This document shows, in pieces, positions 8,096-15,973 of a stretch of 41,332 nucleotides of DNA. The DNA is from Syntrophobacter sp. SbD2 (GTDB taxonomy: Bacteria > Desulfobacterota > Binatia > UBA9968), in contig CAMDBU010000035.1 in NCBI GenBank assembly GCA_945889495.1, forward strand, positions 1 to 41,332, written 5' to 3'. Each line of letters opens with the position of its first letter. Position 1 is the first letter of the stretch. The notes beneath the pieces were generated by a model. The model saw nothing but the letters and a program-made list of their open reading frames with translations. It was not told the DNA's origin and did not search any database. The position numbers were made by a program, and so were the translations under genes.

Positions 8096-9226
8096 CTACC
8101 CCGCCACCGACACACCGAGCAGCCAGCCGACCAGATAAGTAATCGCCGAGGCGAATAGGCCGATGCCCAACATGCGCGCGCCGCAGAAGAGCGCGCCGCG
8201 CGATGAAAAAATCGACAACAGCGCGCCGACGCCGAATAACGCCAGACAACTCAACAGTGCGCTCGCCACGAACGCGCTAAAGCCGCGGGTGACGATGTAA
8301 GGGATCACCGGCATGATGGCGCCCAAAATAAACGCCGTGAACGAACTGCCGGCGGCGACCCAGGGTGAGCCCAACTGCGACGGATCGAGGCCCAGCTCCT
8401 CACGCGCCAGGGTATCGATGGCGGTGCGCGGGTTCTCGACGATGCGGCGCGCCATCATGCGCGCGTCGGCTTCGGGAATTCCTTTGGCTTGATAGATCAG
8501 CGCAAGCTCTTCTTCTTCCTCCTTGGGCGACATTTCCAATTCTTGCTGCTCCATGGCGATCTGTTGTTCGAACAGTTCGCGCTGGGCGCGCACCGAAACA
8601 TATTCGCCGGCGGCCATGGAGAACGACCCCGCCAACAAGCCGGCGCAGCCGGCAAGTAAAATATATTCCGGCTTCGCTTCGGCGCCGGCGAAACCCATAA
8701 CCAGACTGAAATTGGACACCAGCCCGTCATTGATACCGAACACCGCGGCGCGCAAACTGCCGCCGCGCGAGGCGCTATGCCAAGCCTCGCGGCCGGCGAT
8801 ATCGCCATGGGCCGCCGCCCCCTCGCCCATCTCGCGCAGCACCCGGCTATGGGCGCGTTCTTCGGCCGGCAACCCTTCAGCCTCGCTTTGAGTCAAGTAA
8901 CCGGGCTCATCCCGCGCTTCGAGGGCGCTAACGATGGGCACCACCCGATCAGTGCCGAAGCGCCGCGCCAGCCAACCGAGCGTACGCACGCGCAAACTGC
9001 GCCGGTAAGTCGGCAACACGCCGCCACCGGTTTGGATTAAACGCACCCAGCGCTGCGCATGAAGTTCCTCGGTGCGAACAATCTTACGAAAAATATCGGC
9101 GCGCTTCTGATCCTTCTCCGCCGCCGCCAACGCGCGATAAAGCTCGATACCATCCATCTCGATCAAATAATTCTGACCGTAGCGAACAACGTCGGCGGAA
9201 GTAGGAGTAGAGTTGGGTTCAGCCAT
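8096..9226 (-). CDS. VIT1/CCC1-family membrane protein with N-terminal ferritin-like domain
   Basis: A 376-residue fusion. The N-terminal ~150 residues form a ferritin-like diiron domain (GIELYRALAAAEKD and RTEELHAQRW with the E-x-x-H pattern). The C-terminal half is a VIT1/CCC1 transporter with about five membrane helices, including GINDGLVSNFSLVMGFAGA and the helical EQQELEMSPKEEEEELALIY metal-binding arm. Related proteins (MbfA/ErpA type) export iron or manganese in response to oxidative stress; that role is inferred. I start at the ATG at 9226; an ATG at 9250 and a TTG at 9268 are also in frame, and none has a clear ribosome binding site. Confidence 0.85.
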   Translation of the reverse strand: MAEPNSTPTSADVVRYGQNYLIEMDGIELYRALAAAEKDQKRADIFRKIVRTEELHAQRWVRLIQTGGGVLPTYRRSLRVRTLGWLARRFGTDRVVPIVSALEARDEPGYLTQSEAEGLPAEERAHSRVLREMGEGAAAHGDIAGREAWHSASRGGSLRAAVFGINDGLVSNFSLVMGFAGAEAKPEYILLAGCAGLLAGSFSMAAGEYVSVRAQRELFEQQIAMEQQELEMSPKEEEEELALIYQAKGIPEADARMMARRIVENPRTAIDTLAREELGLDPSQLGSPWVAAGSSFTAFILGAIMPVIPYIVTRGFSAFVASALLSCLALFGVGALLSIFSSRGALFCGARMLGIGLFASAITYLVGWLLGVSVAG

Positions 9227-9274
9227 GAAATTAGAATAGTGGAGAAACATCCAAAGTGTGCGCAGCAAATCCGA

Positions 9275-9311
9275 TAATTCTCAATTATCCATTCTCCATT
9301 ATCAATTATTC
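9275..9311. repeat. AATTATC/CATTNTC short-period intergenic repeat
   Basis: TAATTCTCAATTATCCATTC followed by TCCATTATCAATTATTC: degenerate 7-10 base units of the type seen between genes in many environmental genomes. It lies in the divergent spacer of the VIT1-like and threonine ammonia-lyase genes. Confidence 0.5.
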
Positions 9312-9366
9312 TTCTACCCCATCGTCCTTGCGCGCGCCAGTCTTTTCATTCTAACGTTGCGCCACC

Positions 9367-10575
9367 ATGATCACTTTCGTCGACGTCGAAGAAGCGCGCG
9401 AGCGCATCAAGGAGCAAATCTATTTATCGCCGCTGCCCTACTCGGAAACCCTGAGCCAGATGACCGGCAACCGGGTGTTCTGCAAGCTAGAAAATCTCCA
9501 GCGCACCGGCTCGTTCAAGGAACGCGGCGCGCTCAATCGTCTGCTTACGTTAAATGCCGAAGAAGCCAAACGCGGCGTGATCGCCGCCAGCGCCGGCAAT
9601 CATGGCATGGCATTGGCGTTTCACAGCCACCGACTCAATATAGCCGCGACGATCGTCATGCCGGTATTCGCGCCGCTGATCAAAATCTCGCGGGTGCGCC
9701 AGTACGGCGCGCAGAGTGTCTTGCATGGCGACGATTACGACAGCGCGCTGGCCGAAGCCCAGCGCTTGAGCCAGGAAAACGGGCTAACCTTTGTCTCGGC
9801 CTTCAACGACCCATGGATCGTCGCCGGCCAGGGCACCATCGGCCTGGAGCTCTACGAGCAAAATCCTGATCTCGACGCGGTGATCGTACCGGTGGGCGGT
9901 GGCGGGCTGATCGCCGGCATCGCCTTGGTTTTGAAAACGTTCAATCCGAAAATCAAAATCATCGGCGTCCAGGCCGAGGCTGTGCCGTCGATGAAATCGG
10001 CGCTGGCCGGCGGCGTGCCGGTGCGTTTGCCGCCGGCCAGCACCATCGCCGACGGCATCGCCGTGCGCCGGGTCGGCGAGACCCCGTTTGCACTGGTGAA
10101 AGAATTTGTCGACGAAATCGTCACCGTCAACGAAGGCGAGATCGCCAACGCCGTGCTGCTACTCCTGGAAATCGAGAAGACCGTCGCCGAAGGCGCCGCC
10201 GCCGTGCCGCTCGCCGCCTTGATGAATAAAAAAATCGCACTTAGTGGTAAAAACATCGGCCTGATCGTTTCCGGCGGCAACATCGACATGAATCTGATCG
10301 CGCGGATTATCGAGAAAGGGCTGATTCAAGACGGCCGTCAATGCCGCTTGAACGTCATCGTCACCGACCGCCCCGGCAACCTCGCCCGCCTCAGCCAACG
10401 GATCGCCGACCTGGGCGCCAATATTTTACAAATCGCCCAGAGCCGCGGCTTCGGCCGCATCGCCATCGGCGAAACCGAAGTGGAGCTGATCCTCGAAACC
10501 GCTGGCGCGGAACATATTCAGCGTCTGCGCGACGGCTTAACTCAGGACGGCCTTCGATTGGAAAGCGAAAACTGA
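9367..10575 (+). CDS. ilvA: threonine ammonia-lyase with ACT domain
   Basis: A PLP-dependent enzyme deaminating threonine to 2-oxobutanoate, the first step toward isoleucine, or working catabolically. The PLP lysine is K51 in GSFKERGA, the cofactor phosphate loop is PVGGGGLIAG (near 176-185), and SGGNIDMNLI closes the catalytic domain near 305. A single ACT-like domain fills residues 325-402 (LNVIVTDRPGNLARLSQRIA), giving the ~400-residue form common outside Enterobacteria. The ATG has no strong ribosome binding site; it follows a repeat. The biosynthetic ilvA and catabolic tdcB forms cannot be separated with certainty. Confidence 0.9.
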   Translation: MITFVDVEEARERIKEQIYLSPLPYSETLSQMTGNRVFCKLENLQRTGSFKERGALNRLLTLNAEEAKRGVIAASAGNHGMALAFHSHRLNIAATIVMPVFAPLIKISRVRQYGAQSVLHGDDYDSALAEAQRLSQENGLTFVSAFNDPWIVAGQGTIGLELYEQNPDLDAVIVPVGGGGLIAGIALVLKTFNPKIKIIGVQAEAVPSMKSALAGGVPVRLPPASTIADGIAVRRVGETPFALVKEFVDEIVTVNEGEIANAVLLLLEIEKTVAEGAAAVPLAALMNKKIALSGKNIGLIVSGGNIDMNLIARIIEKGLIQDGRQCRLNVIVTDRPGNLARLSQRIADLGANILQIAQSRGFGRIAIGETEVELILETAGAEHIQRLRDGLTQDGLRLESEN

Positions 10576-10598
10576 TCCGTCTGACAGGAGAAGATTTT

Positions 10599-10687
10599 CA
10601 CCACAGAGCGCACAGAGTTCACAGAGTTGAAGAATCGGAATTGGATGATTTAATCAACTCCGAACTTTGCGCCTTTGCGTCTTTGCG
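10599..10687. repeat. 9-base-period CACAGAG and 8-base-period CTTTGCG repeat
   Basis: CACAGAG occurs at 10602, 10611 and 10620, exactly nine bases apart. CTTTGCG occurs at 10665, 10673 and 10681. The two arrays flank a 38-base core. The rest of the 10576-10811 space shows no gene; a weak TTGACT lies upstream of the next gene. The same heptamers recur at 21643-21738 in another arrangement. Confidence 0.6.
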
Positions 10688-10811
10688 AGAGAAATATCCG
10701 AATCCGAGTAGGTTCAAGCCCGACATTCACTCAACCCGCACACCTGCCATTTGACTTCGCCGCCGCCGTTACGTTAGCTTGCCAGCCAGTTTCACGGCGA
10801 GAAATATCCCC

Positions 10812-11576
10812 ATGGCCGAACGTCTGACCACCGAGCAAATCGAACGCTACAGCCGGCAAATCATGGTGCCGGATCTGGGCGGCAAGGCGCAGATGCGCCT
10901 GCGCGACGGGCGAGTGCTGGTGATCGGCGCCGGCGGTTTGGGCTCGCCGGCGGCGCTTTACTTGGCGGCGGCCGGCATCGGCACGTTGGGCATCGTCGAT
11001 GGCGACAAGGTCGAGCTGTCGAATTTGCAACGCCAGATTCTCCACGCCACCGCCGACATCGGCCGGCCCAAGGTCGAGTCGGCGGCAAGAACTTTGACGG
11101 CGCTCAATCCCGACGTCGCGGTGCAAACATTTTGCACGCGTTTCGATGAGAGCAACGGCGCGGCGATCGCCAAGGACTTCGACTTCATCGTCGACGGCAG
11201 CGATAATTTCGCCACCAAATTTCTCGTCAACGACTTGGCGGTGAAACTGGGCATCGCTTTTTGCCACGCCGGCATCGTCCGCTTGCAGGGCCAAGTGATG
11301 ACCGTGGTACCGGGGAAAAGCGCCTGCTACCGCTGTCTGTTCAAAACCCCGCCGCCGCCGGAAGAAATTTTAAACTGCCAAGCCTCGGGCATCCTCGGCG
11401 CGGTGGCCGGCACCATCGGCACGATCCAGGCCACCGAAGCGGTGAAATATTTGGCCGGCTTCGAGGACGGCCTACTGACCGACCGGTTACTGGTCTACGA
11501 CGCCAAGAACCTGCGCTTCCGCGAAATTGAAGTCAGGCGCGATCCGCACTGCGTCGCCTGCGGCACGGCCATATAA
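10812..11576 (+). CDS. HesA/MoeB/ThiF-family adenylyltransferase (E1-like)
   Basis: A 254-residue ubiquitin-E1-like enzyme that adenylates the C-terminal glycine of a sulfur carrier. Visible motifs are the ATP-binding GAGGLGSPAALYLAAAG, the arginine-finger segment LSNLQRQILH, DGSDNFATKFLVND, a zinc site made of ACYRC and HCVACG, and the crossover/catalytic-loop region NCQASGILGAVAGTIG. There is no C-terminal rhodanese domain, so it resembles MoeB/ThiF rather than MoeZ. The start at 10812 gives the usual MoeB N-terminus (LTTEQIERYSRQIMVPDLG). Its neighbours, a CysO-like carrier and a cysteine synthase, indicate a role in carrier-dependent cysteine synthesis; it may also serve molybdopterin or thiamin carriers. 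Confidence 0.88.
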   Translation: MAERLTTEQIERYSRQIMVPDLGGKAQMRLRDGRVLVIGAGGLGSPAALYLAAAGIGTLGIVDGDKVELSNLQRQILHATADIGRPKVESAARTLTALNPDVAVQTFCTRFDESNGAAIAKDFDFIVDGSDNFATKFLVNDLAVKLGIAFCHAGIVRLQGQVMTVVPGKSACYRCLFKTPPPPEEILNCQASGILGAVAGTIGTIQATEAVKYLAGFEDGLLTDRLLVYDAKNLRFREIEVRRDPHCVACGTAI

Positions 11577-11603
11577 GCGCCAAATTCACCTTGCAAGGCG
11601 CTT
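11575..11603. other. hairpin at the MoeB-like/CysO-like gene junction
   Basis: AAGCGCC (11575-11581, containing the last two bases of the stop codon) pairs with GGCGCTT (11597-11603) over a 15-base loop. No U-tract follows. It may modulate the ratio of E1 enzyme to carrier, or mean nothing. Confidence 0.3.
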
Positions 11604-11662
11604 AGTGAAGGATTATTCTTCGTTACTCAGTCAAATTATGCGCTATTTTCAGGAGGTTCGTT

Positions 11663-11941
11663 ATGTCCGTGCGAGTTCGTGTCCCCACCCCGCTCCGTAA
11701 GTACACGCAAGGGGCCGACGAAGTGAATGGCGACGGCGCCAACGTCAAGTCGTTAGTCGACGATCTGGATAAAAATTATCCCGGCATCAAAGAGCGCATC
11801 TGCGACGAAAGCGGCAAAGTGCGCCGCTTCGTCAATGTTTACGTCAACGGCGACGACATTCGTTTTTTGCAAAATCTCGACACCGCTCTGAAAGAAGGCG
11901 ACAACATTTCCATCGTGCCGGCCATCGCCGGCGGCTTCTAG
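11663..11941 (+). CDS. CysO-like MoaD/ThiS-family sulfur carrier ending in GGF
   Basis: A 92-residue beta-grasp sulfur carrier. The central RRFVNVYVNGDDIRFLQNL and the end IVPAIAGGF match the mycobacterial CysO pattern (RFVNIYVN…, AVAGG). In that system the C-terminal glycine becomes a thiocarboxylate that gives sulfur to a CysM enzyme. Here a phenylalanine follows the double glycine, so the carrier should need trimming before activation. In related systems a JAMM peptidase does this; none is in the window. AGGAGG lies seven bases upstream. The neighbouring E1-like enzyme and CysM support the assignment. Confidence 0.87.
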   Translation: MSVRVRVPTPLRKYTQGADEVNGDGANVKSLVDDLDKNYPGIKERICDESGKVRRFVNVYVNGDDIRFLQNLDTALKEGDNISIVPAIAGGF

Positions 11942-11958
11942 CCGTTCGAGTAATCATC

Positions 11959-12960
11959 ATGGCCCAGACCTCCGCCAACTTGCGATTGGTTCCGGCGAAC
12001 CCGGAAACGCCGGGCAAGGTCGAGTCGGTTCTCGACCTGATCGGCAACACGCCGCTGCTAGAAATCCAGCGCATCGGCGCCGGCCTACCCAAGGACGTCA
12101 GAGTGTTCGCCAAGCTCGAAGGTTTCAATCCCGGCGGGTCGGTGAAAGACCGGCCGGCCTGGCGCATGATTCAGGATGGTTTGCGCAGTCAAAAGTTGCA
12201 GCCCGGGAAGACCATTCTGGATTCAACCTCGGGCAACACGGGCATCGCTCTAGCGATGATCGGCGCGGTGCTGGGCTACCCGGTGGAACTGGCGATCCCG
12301 GCCAACGTCAGCGTCGAGCGCAAACAGATCATCAACGCCTTCGGTGCCAAGATGATCTTTAGCGATCCTATGGAAGGCTCCGACGGCGCCATCCGCCTAT
12401 GCCGCAAACTACTCGAAGCCGATCCGGAAAAATATTTTAAGCCGGACCAGTATTTCAACGAGATGAATCCCCAGGCCCATTATGAAAACACCGGGCCGGA
12501 GATTTACCGCCAGACCGATCGGAAAATCACCCACTTCGTCGCCGGCATCGGCACCGGCGGCACGATCATGGGCACCGGGCGGTATTTGAAGGAAGTGAAT
12601 CCCGCGATCCAGGTGATCGCGGTGGAGCCGGACGATGCTCTGCATGGCCTCGAAGGGTTGAAGCATATGGCGAGCTCCATCGTGCCGGGCATCTATCACG
12701 AAGAACGGCTCGACAGCAAAATCCCGGTGTCCACCGAGGACGCCTACGCGATGGTCTACCGCTTGAGCCAAGAGGAAGGCGTGCTGGTGGGGCAATCGTC
12801 GGGCGCCGCGCTGTTCGCCGCACTGCAAGTGGCGCGCAAGCTCCGCTCCGGCACCGTAGTCACGCTGTTTCCCGATTTTGGCGATAAATATTTGACAACT
12901 AATTTATGGGTCGGCTGGCGCGATCGCGCCGCTGTGGGCAACCTAAAATTCTCGATTTGA
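11959..12960 (+). CDS. cysM: cysteine synthase, CysM type
   Basis: A 333-residue fold-type II PLP enzyme. Markers: LDLIGNTPLLEIQRI, PLP lysine K63 in GGSVKDRPAW, substrate loop [12 protein letters not shown], and phosphate loop GTGGTIMGTGRYL. The SVKDRPAW form and ANVSVERKQ segment resemble mycobacterial CysM, which uses a CysO thiocarboxylate and O-phosphoserine, rather than CysK. It begins 17 bases after the CysO-like gene, so carrier-dependent cysteine synthesis is the natural inference; donor preference cannot be proven from sequence. The N-terminus is about 20 residues longer than usual. A second cysteine synthase is encoded at 37918. Confidence 0.87.
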   Translation: MAQTSANLRLVPANPETPGKVESVLDLIGNTPLLEIQRIGAGLPKDVRVFAKLEGFNPGGSVKDRPAWRMIQDGLRSQKLQPGKTILDSTSGNTGIALAMIGAVLGYPVELAIPANVSVERKQIINAFGAKMIFSDPMEGSDGAIRLCRKLLEADPEKYFKPDQYFNEMNPQAHYENTGPEIYRQTDRKITHFVAGIGTGGTIMGTGRYLKEVNPAIQVIAVEPDDALHGLEGLKHMASSIVPGIYHEERLDSKIPVSTEDAYAMVYRLSQEEGVLVGQSSGAALFAALQVARKLRSGTVVTLFPDFGDKYLTTNLWVGWRDRAAVGNLKFSI

Positions 12961-12962
12961 TT

Positions 12963-13226
12963 ATGGCAACAAAAATCAAAAACGACGGCGTGCGCGAGCG
13001 CGTTTATCTGACATTCCCCAAAGGCTTGATCAAGGAACCGGTGTTGAGCCTGTTGTCGAAACAGTTCGACGTCATCTTCAACATTCGCAGTTCCACGGTG
13101 ACGGCGGAATTGGCGCTGTTAGCTTTGGACATCGACGGCAAAGAAATCGAAGTGGCCAAGGCGATCAGTTGGCTCAAAGGCAAGGGCGTCGCCGTCGAGC
13201 CCATCGAAAAAAACGTCATCGATTGA
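12963..13226 (+). CDS. stand-alone NIL-domain protein
   Basis: An 87-residue protein made almost wholly of a NIL domain (ACT-like ferredoxin fold): RVYLTFPKGLIKEPVLSLLS, then FNIRSSTV and a final KGVAVEPIE strand. NIL domains are otherwise found at the C-terminus of methionine ABC transporter ATPases and in ferredoxin fusions. Stand-alone copies recur in sulfur-assimilation clusters. It starts three bases after the cysM-like stop, so the genes are translationally close. It may sense methionine or another amino acid, or act in homocysteine/cysteine sulfuration; exact role unknown. Confidence 0.83.
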   Translation: MATKIKNDGVRERVYLTFPKGLIKEPVLSLLSKQFDVIFNIRSSTVTAELALLALDIDGKEIEVAKAISWLKGKGVAVEPIEKNVID

Positions 13227-13234
13227 CCGCTGCC

Positions 13235-13696
13235 CTATTGCGCGGCGGCGGAAATCGACAGCACCAACGAGCCGCCTTCATGGGCCGGTCCGCCCAAAAT
13301 AAAATTCCCCTTGTTGGCGATCTTCACCGTGGTATCGATCAGCGGCTTATCGCCCTGGGTCAAACGCACTTTTAGTCCGATGCGGTTATCCTGAAAATCC
13401 TGCGGCGTGATGGTCAGCGAGCGCCCGCCGGGGATTTCAAAGGATTTGCCGTCCTGCCAAGGCACTGTCTGGGTGTCGTCCTTGAGTAGCCGGTAGGAAC
13501 GGTGCTTGAGCGGTTTTAGCTGCTGCTCCATGCCCTTGAGCTTAGGGTCGAACTCATCGCCTTTGTCGCCGCCGAGAATCGTCCGGATCCTCACCTGCAC
13601 CGATTGGGGATTTTTCTCCGCCGCGCTGAGCCAGCCGGCGACGGTGAGAAAAGCCAGGCTAAAAAGCAGGGCCGGACTTCGCAGCTTCTTCAACAT
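13235..13696 (-). CDS. exported protein of unknown function, in the sigma-factor operon
   Basis: A 153-residue protein with an N-terminal signal peptide (MLKKLRSPALLFSLAFLTVAGWLSAAE). The mature part is beta-rich: SVQVRIRTILGGD, a central RSYRLLKDDTQTVPW and a closing GGPAHEGGSLVLSISAAA. I recognise no domain. The frame stays open further upstream, but the ATG at 13696 overlaps the anti-sigma gene by 38 bases and gives a proper signal peptide. Position after an ECF sigma/anti-sigma pair suggests an envelope-stress function. Confidence 0.72.
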   Translation of the reverse strand: MLKKLRSPALLFSLAFLTVAGWLSAAEKNPQSVQVRIRTILGGDKGDEFDPKLKGMEQQLKPLKHRSYRLLKDDTQTVPWQDGKSFEIPGGRSLTITPQDFQDNRIGLKVRLTQGDKPLIDTTVKIANKGNFILGGPAHEGGSLVLSISAAAQ

Positions 13697-14189
13697 TCTC
13701 GTTTTCACCTTCCGGATTTTGATATAGCCAAATGATCGTCGTCTTGGTCTTGTCGTCGCGCAACAGCGCGACATTGCGGCCGTGGGCGTCGATGGACTCC
13801 ACCGAGGCATAGTTATCGGCCTGGCCGCCCACCGGCCACTTGGCGAAGGACAGCAAACCGAGCACAAGCATGATCGCCGCCGGCACCGCCCAGGCCAAAC
13901 GCGGCGCGCTCAAGGTCGACTGGCACCACTCGATCAGCTGCTCATGCCAGGGCCGCTTGGCCTCGATGCGGCGCTCGACTTCGCGCCAGAACGGCGCGAA
14001 CTTCAACTGCGGCGCTTCGGTGCTGAGAACCGTGCCGAGGGTGAGCTGAAGTTTTTCCAACCGGCCGCGCGCCGCCGCGCAGTCGGCGCAGCTCGCCACA
14101 TGACTGCGCACCGCTTCACCGTCCGCGCCGCGCAACTCGCCGTCGAGCCAAGGGCCGAGAGATTCTTGAATGGTTTCACATGGGCTCAT
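13659..14189 (-). CDS. membrane anti-sigma factor with zinc-finger domain
   Basis: A 176-residue anti-sigma factor. An N-terminal cytoplasmic ZAS/zf-HC2 domain carries His30, Cys34 and Cys37 (SHVASCADC). One membrane helix lies at about 97-117, and a ~55-residue periplasmic tail follows (GRNVALLRDDKTKTTIIWLY). Such proteins hold the cognate ECF sigma inactive until proteolysis or a signal frees it. Its start overlaps the sigma stop (14186-14189, ATGA-type junction), the usual coupling that fixes stoichiometry. Confidence 0.87.
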   Translation of the reverse strand: MSPCETIQESLGPWLDGELRGADGEAVRSHVASCADCAAARGRLEKLQLTLGTVLSTEAPQLKFAPFWREVERRIEAKRPWHEQLIEWCQSTLSAPRLAWAVPAAIMLVLGLLSFAKWPVGGQADNYASVESIDAHGRNVALLRDDKTKTTIIWLYQNPEGENENVEEAAKSGPAF

Positions 14190-14740
14190 AAAAAGGCACT
14201 CAACTTATCTTGCAGTTTCTTCCTTGCGTAATGCAGCCGGCTCATCACCGTGCCTTCGGAGCAGCCAAGTATTTCACCGATATCCTTGTAGGACATCCCT
14301 TCGATGGTGCGTAATACGATGACGGCTTTGTGCTCCGGTGTCAATTCGTTGATCGCCTTGGACATGTTCTCACGCAGCTCCCGGTCCTGGACATCGGCGA
14401 AGGGATCCTTGGCAACTTCATTGCGCGCTTCGAACAGGCCATCCATCGACTCGTGAAAATCCAACGGATTGCGCTTTTGCTTGCGCTGCGCGTCAATCGA
14501 GTTGTTGACCGCGATGCGATAGATCCAAGTGTAGAATGACGAGCCTCCCTGAAAACTTTTGATCTTGCGAAAGGCGCGGAAGAACGTCTCCTGAGCGACT
14601 TCCAAGGCGTCCTCGCGGTTGCGCATCAAACCGAGGATCACCATGAAAACCTTCTGATGATAACGCGAGACCAGTTCTTGGAATGCGTCCGCATCCCCAG
14701 CCTGACTCTTCTCAACCAGTTGCCAATCGCTCAGCTCCAC
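14186..14740 (-). CDS. ECF RNA polymerase sigma factor (RpoE-like)
   Basis: A 184-residue group 4 sigma factor. Region 2 (about 14-85) has YHQKVFMVILGLMRNREDAL and the -10 recognition stretch QGGSSFYTWIYRIAVNNSID. Region 4 (about 125-182) has the helix-turn-helix GMSYKDIGEILGCSEGTVMS and RLHYARKKL. The linker FEARNEVAKDP is typical of the RpoE group. It uses a GTG start with a GCAGGA-type site. It heads an operon with its anti-sigma and an exported protein, so it probably answers an envelope signal; I could not identify an ECF-type promoter with confidence. Confidence 0.92.
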   Translation of the reverse strand: MELSDWQLVEKSQAGDADAFQELVSRYHQKVFMVILGLMRNREDALEVAQETFFRAFRKIKSFQGGSSFYTWIYRIAVNNSIDAQRKQKRNPLDFHESMDGLFEARNEVAKDPFADVQDRELRENMSKAINELTPEHKAVIVLRTIEGMSYKDIGEILGCSEGTVMSRLHYARKKLQDKLSAFL

Positions 14741-14812
14741 AACGATCCTGCCTTTTAGACGCCTCTCGGAAACGATTATTCAGCGTTTAAAACAATCCAT
14801 TAACATAAATCC

Positions 14813-14840
14813 TTGCACTTTTCGCCAATTATCCTAGAAT
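14813..14840 (+). promoter_or_regulatory. sigma-70-type promoter for the zinc-ribbon/DUF3426 gene
   Basis: TTGCAC (14813-14818) and TAGAAT (14835-14840) are separated by 16 bases in the divergent space between the ECF sigma gene and the zinc-ribbon gene. Predicted start near 14847; the ribosome binding site AGAGG precedes the ATG at 14898. Confidence 0.45.
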
Positions 14841-14897
14841 CTCGCCAGTTAACCTCATTTCTCTTGTTCAGGTTCTAGAGTCACCAGAGGATTTTCC

Positions 14898-15962
14898 ATG
14901 CTAGTGCAATGTCCGAGCTGCCGCACCACCTACAAGGTCGCCGATGAAGTCGTCAAAGGCGCCGCGCCGGCATTTCGCTGCTCGCGCTGCAAGCACACTT
15001 TCGAGCTCGCAGGCGCGGAAACCGCGCCCGTGATGGGCGAAAAGCCCGCAGCCAACGACCAGGTCGCGGCTGATAAGCCGGAAGAGCGCGAGCTCAGTTT
15101 CAGTTTCGCGCCGGCCACCGCGCCGGCGCCGGAAAGCCACAGCGACGCCGCGCCGGCGGTCGACCCAATCGTCACCATGACCCAACCGCCGGACGTCGAA
15201 GCGAAGATTACCGCAACCGAACAATGGTCGGTGAATCCGCCGCCGCCGGACCAGCCAGAGGACCGGCCGTTTACCATGACGCCAACGGCGGCCAATCAAA
15301 CACCGGAAAAGATCATCGACATCCCCAAGGATTTCGACGCCGGAGAACGCGACTTCCCAGCTCCTCCGGCGCGAGATCATGCCGACAATTCCACCAACAT
15401 CCTGGCGATGACTTCCTACATCGATCAGCGCGCCTCGATCCGGCCCTATTTGAGTTTATTCGCGCTGCTGCTGATCGGCTTTTCCCTGCTGGCGGCGATG
15501 ACCCATGCCAAACCGGCGGCGATGGAGAACCTGGTCAAGCAAATCCCCTTCATCGGCGCTACGGTGCTGAAAAACAATCACCTGAAAGACGGCATCCTGC
15601 TGCAATCCCTGCGCACCAGCTATCAGAGCATCCAGGGCAACCGCGAGGTCCTGGTGCTGAGCGGCGTGGCGATCAATCAAAATCCAGTGGTGATCCGCGA
15701 AGTCAAAGTGACCGGCAAAGTATACAATACCGACGGCAAGGAGCTCGAGCGCCAAACCATCTGGATCGGCAACACGATTTCGCCCAAGATCATCCGCGGC
15801 ATGACCGCCGAGGATATTCCCCACTTGCAGGATCTAAAACCGCTCAAGACCTTCGAGCTGCCGCCGGGCGACTCGATCCCATTTACCATGGTATTTTTAA
15901 AGCCGGCCAAGCAAGCCAAGGACTTCAGTATGGAAGTGCTGCTCGCCGACGGCGAAGTTTGA
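14898..15962 (+). CDS. zinc-ribbon (MJ0042) and DUF3426 membrane protein
   Basis: A 354-residue protein. The N-terminal MJ0042-type zinc ribbon (CPSC…CSRC, residues 5-31) is followed by a long proline/alanine-rich linker, one membrane helix (PYLSLFALLLIGFSLLAAM, about residues 181-199) and a C-terminal DUF3426 domain (VLVLSGVAINQNPVVIREVK, LPPGDSIPFTMVFLKP). This architecture is common in Delta- and Gammaproteobacteria. Its function is unknown; a link between a cytoplasmic zinc-ribbon and an external immunoglobulin-like domain is inferred. Convergent with tatA, 11 bases apart. Confidence 0.83.
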   Translation: MLVQCPSCRTTYKVADEVVKGAAPAFRCSRCKHTFELAGAETAPVMGEKPAANDQVAADKPEERELSFSFAPATAPAPESHSDAAPAVDPIVTMTQPPDVEAKITATEQWSVNPPPPDQPEDRPFTMTPTAANQTPEKIIDIPKDFDAGERDFPAPPARDHADNSTNILAMTSYIDQRASIRPYLSLFALLLIGFSLLAAMTHAKPAAMENLVKQIPFIGATVLKNNHLKDGILLQSLRTSYQSIQGNREVLVLSGVAINQNPVVIREVKVTGKVYNTDGKELERQTIWIGNTISPKIIRGMTAEDIPHLQDLKPLKTFELPPGDSIPFTMVFLKPAKQAKDFSMEVLLADGEV

Positions 15963-15973
15963 TAGGTTCGGAA

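Noticed and set aside
10599-10687. CRISPR array
   Set aside because: The repeat units are only seven bases long with 1-2 base gaps and no spacers.
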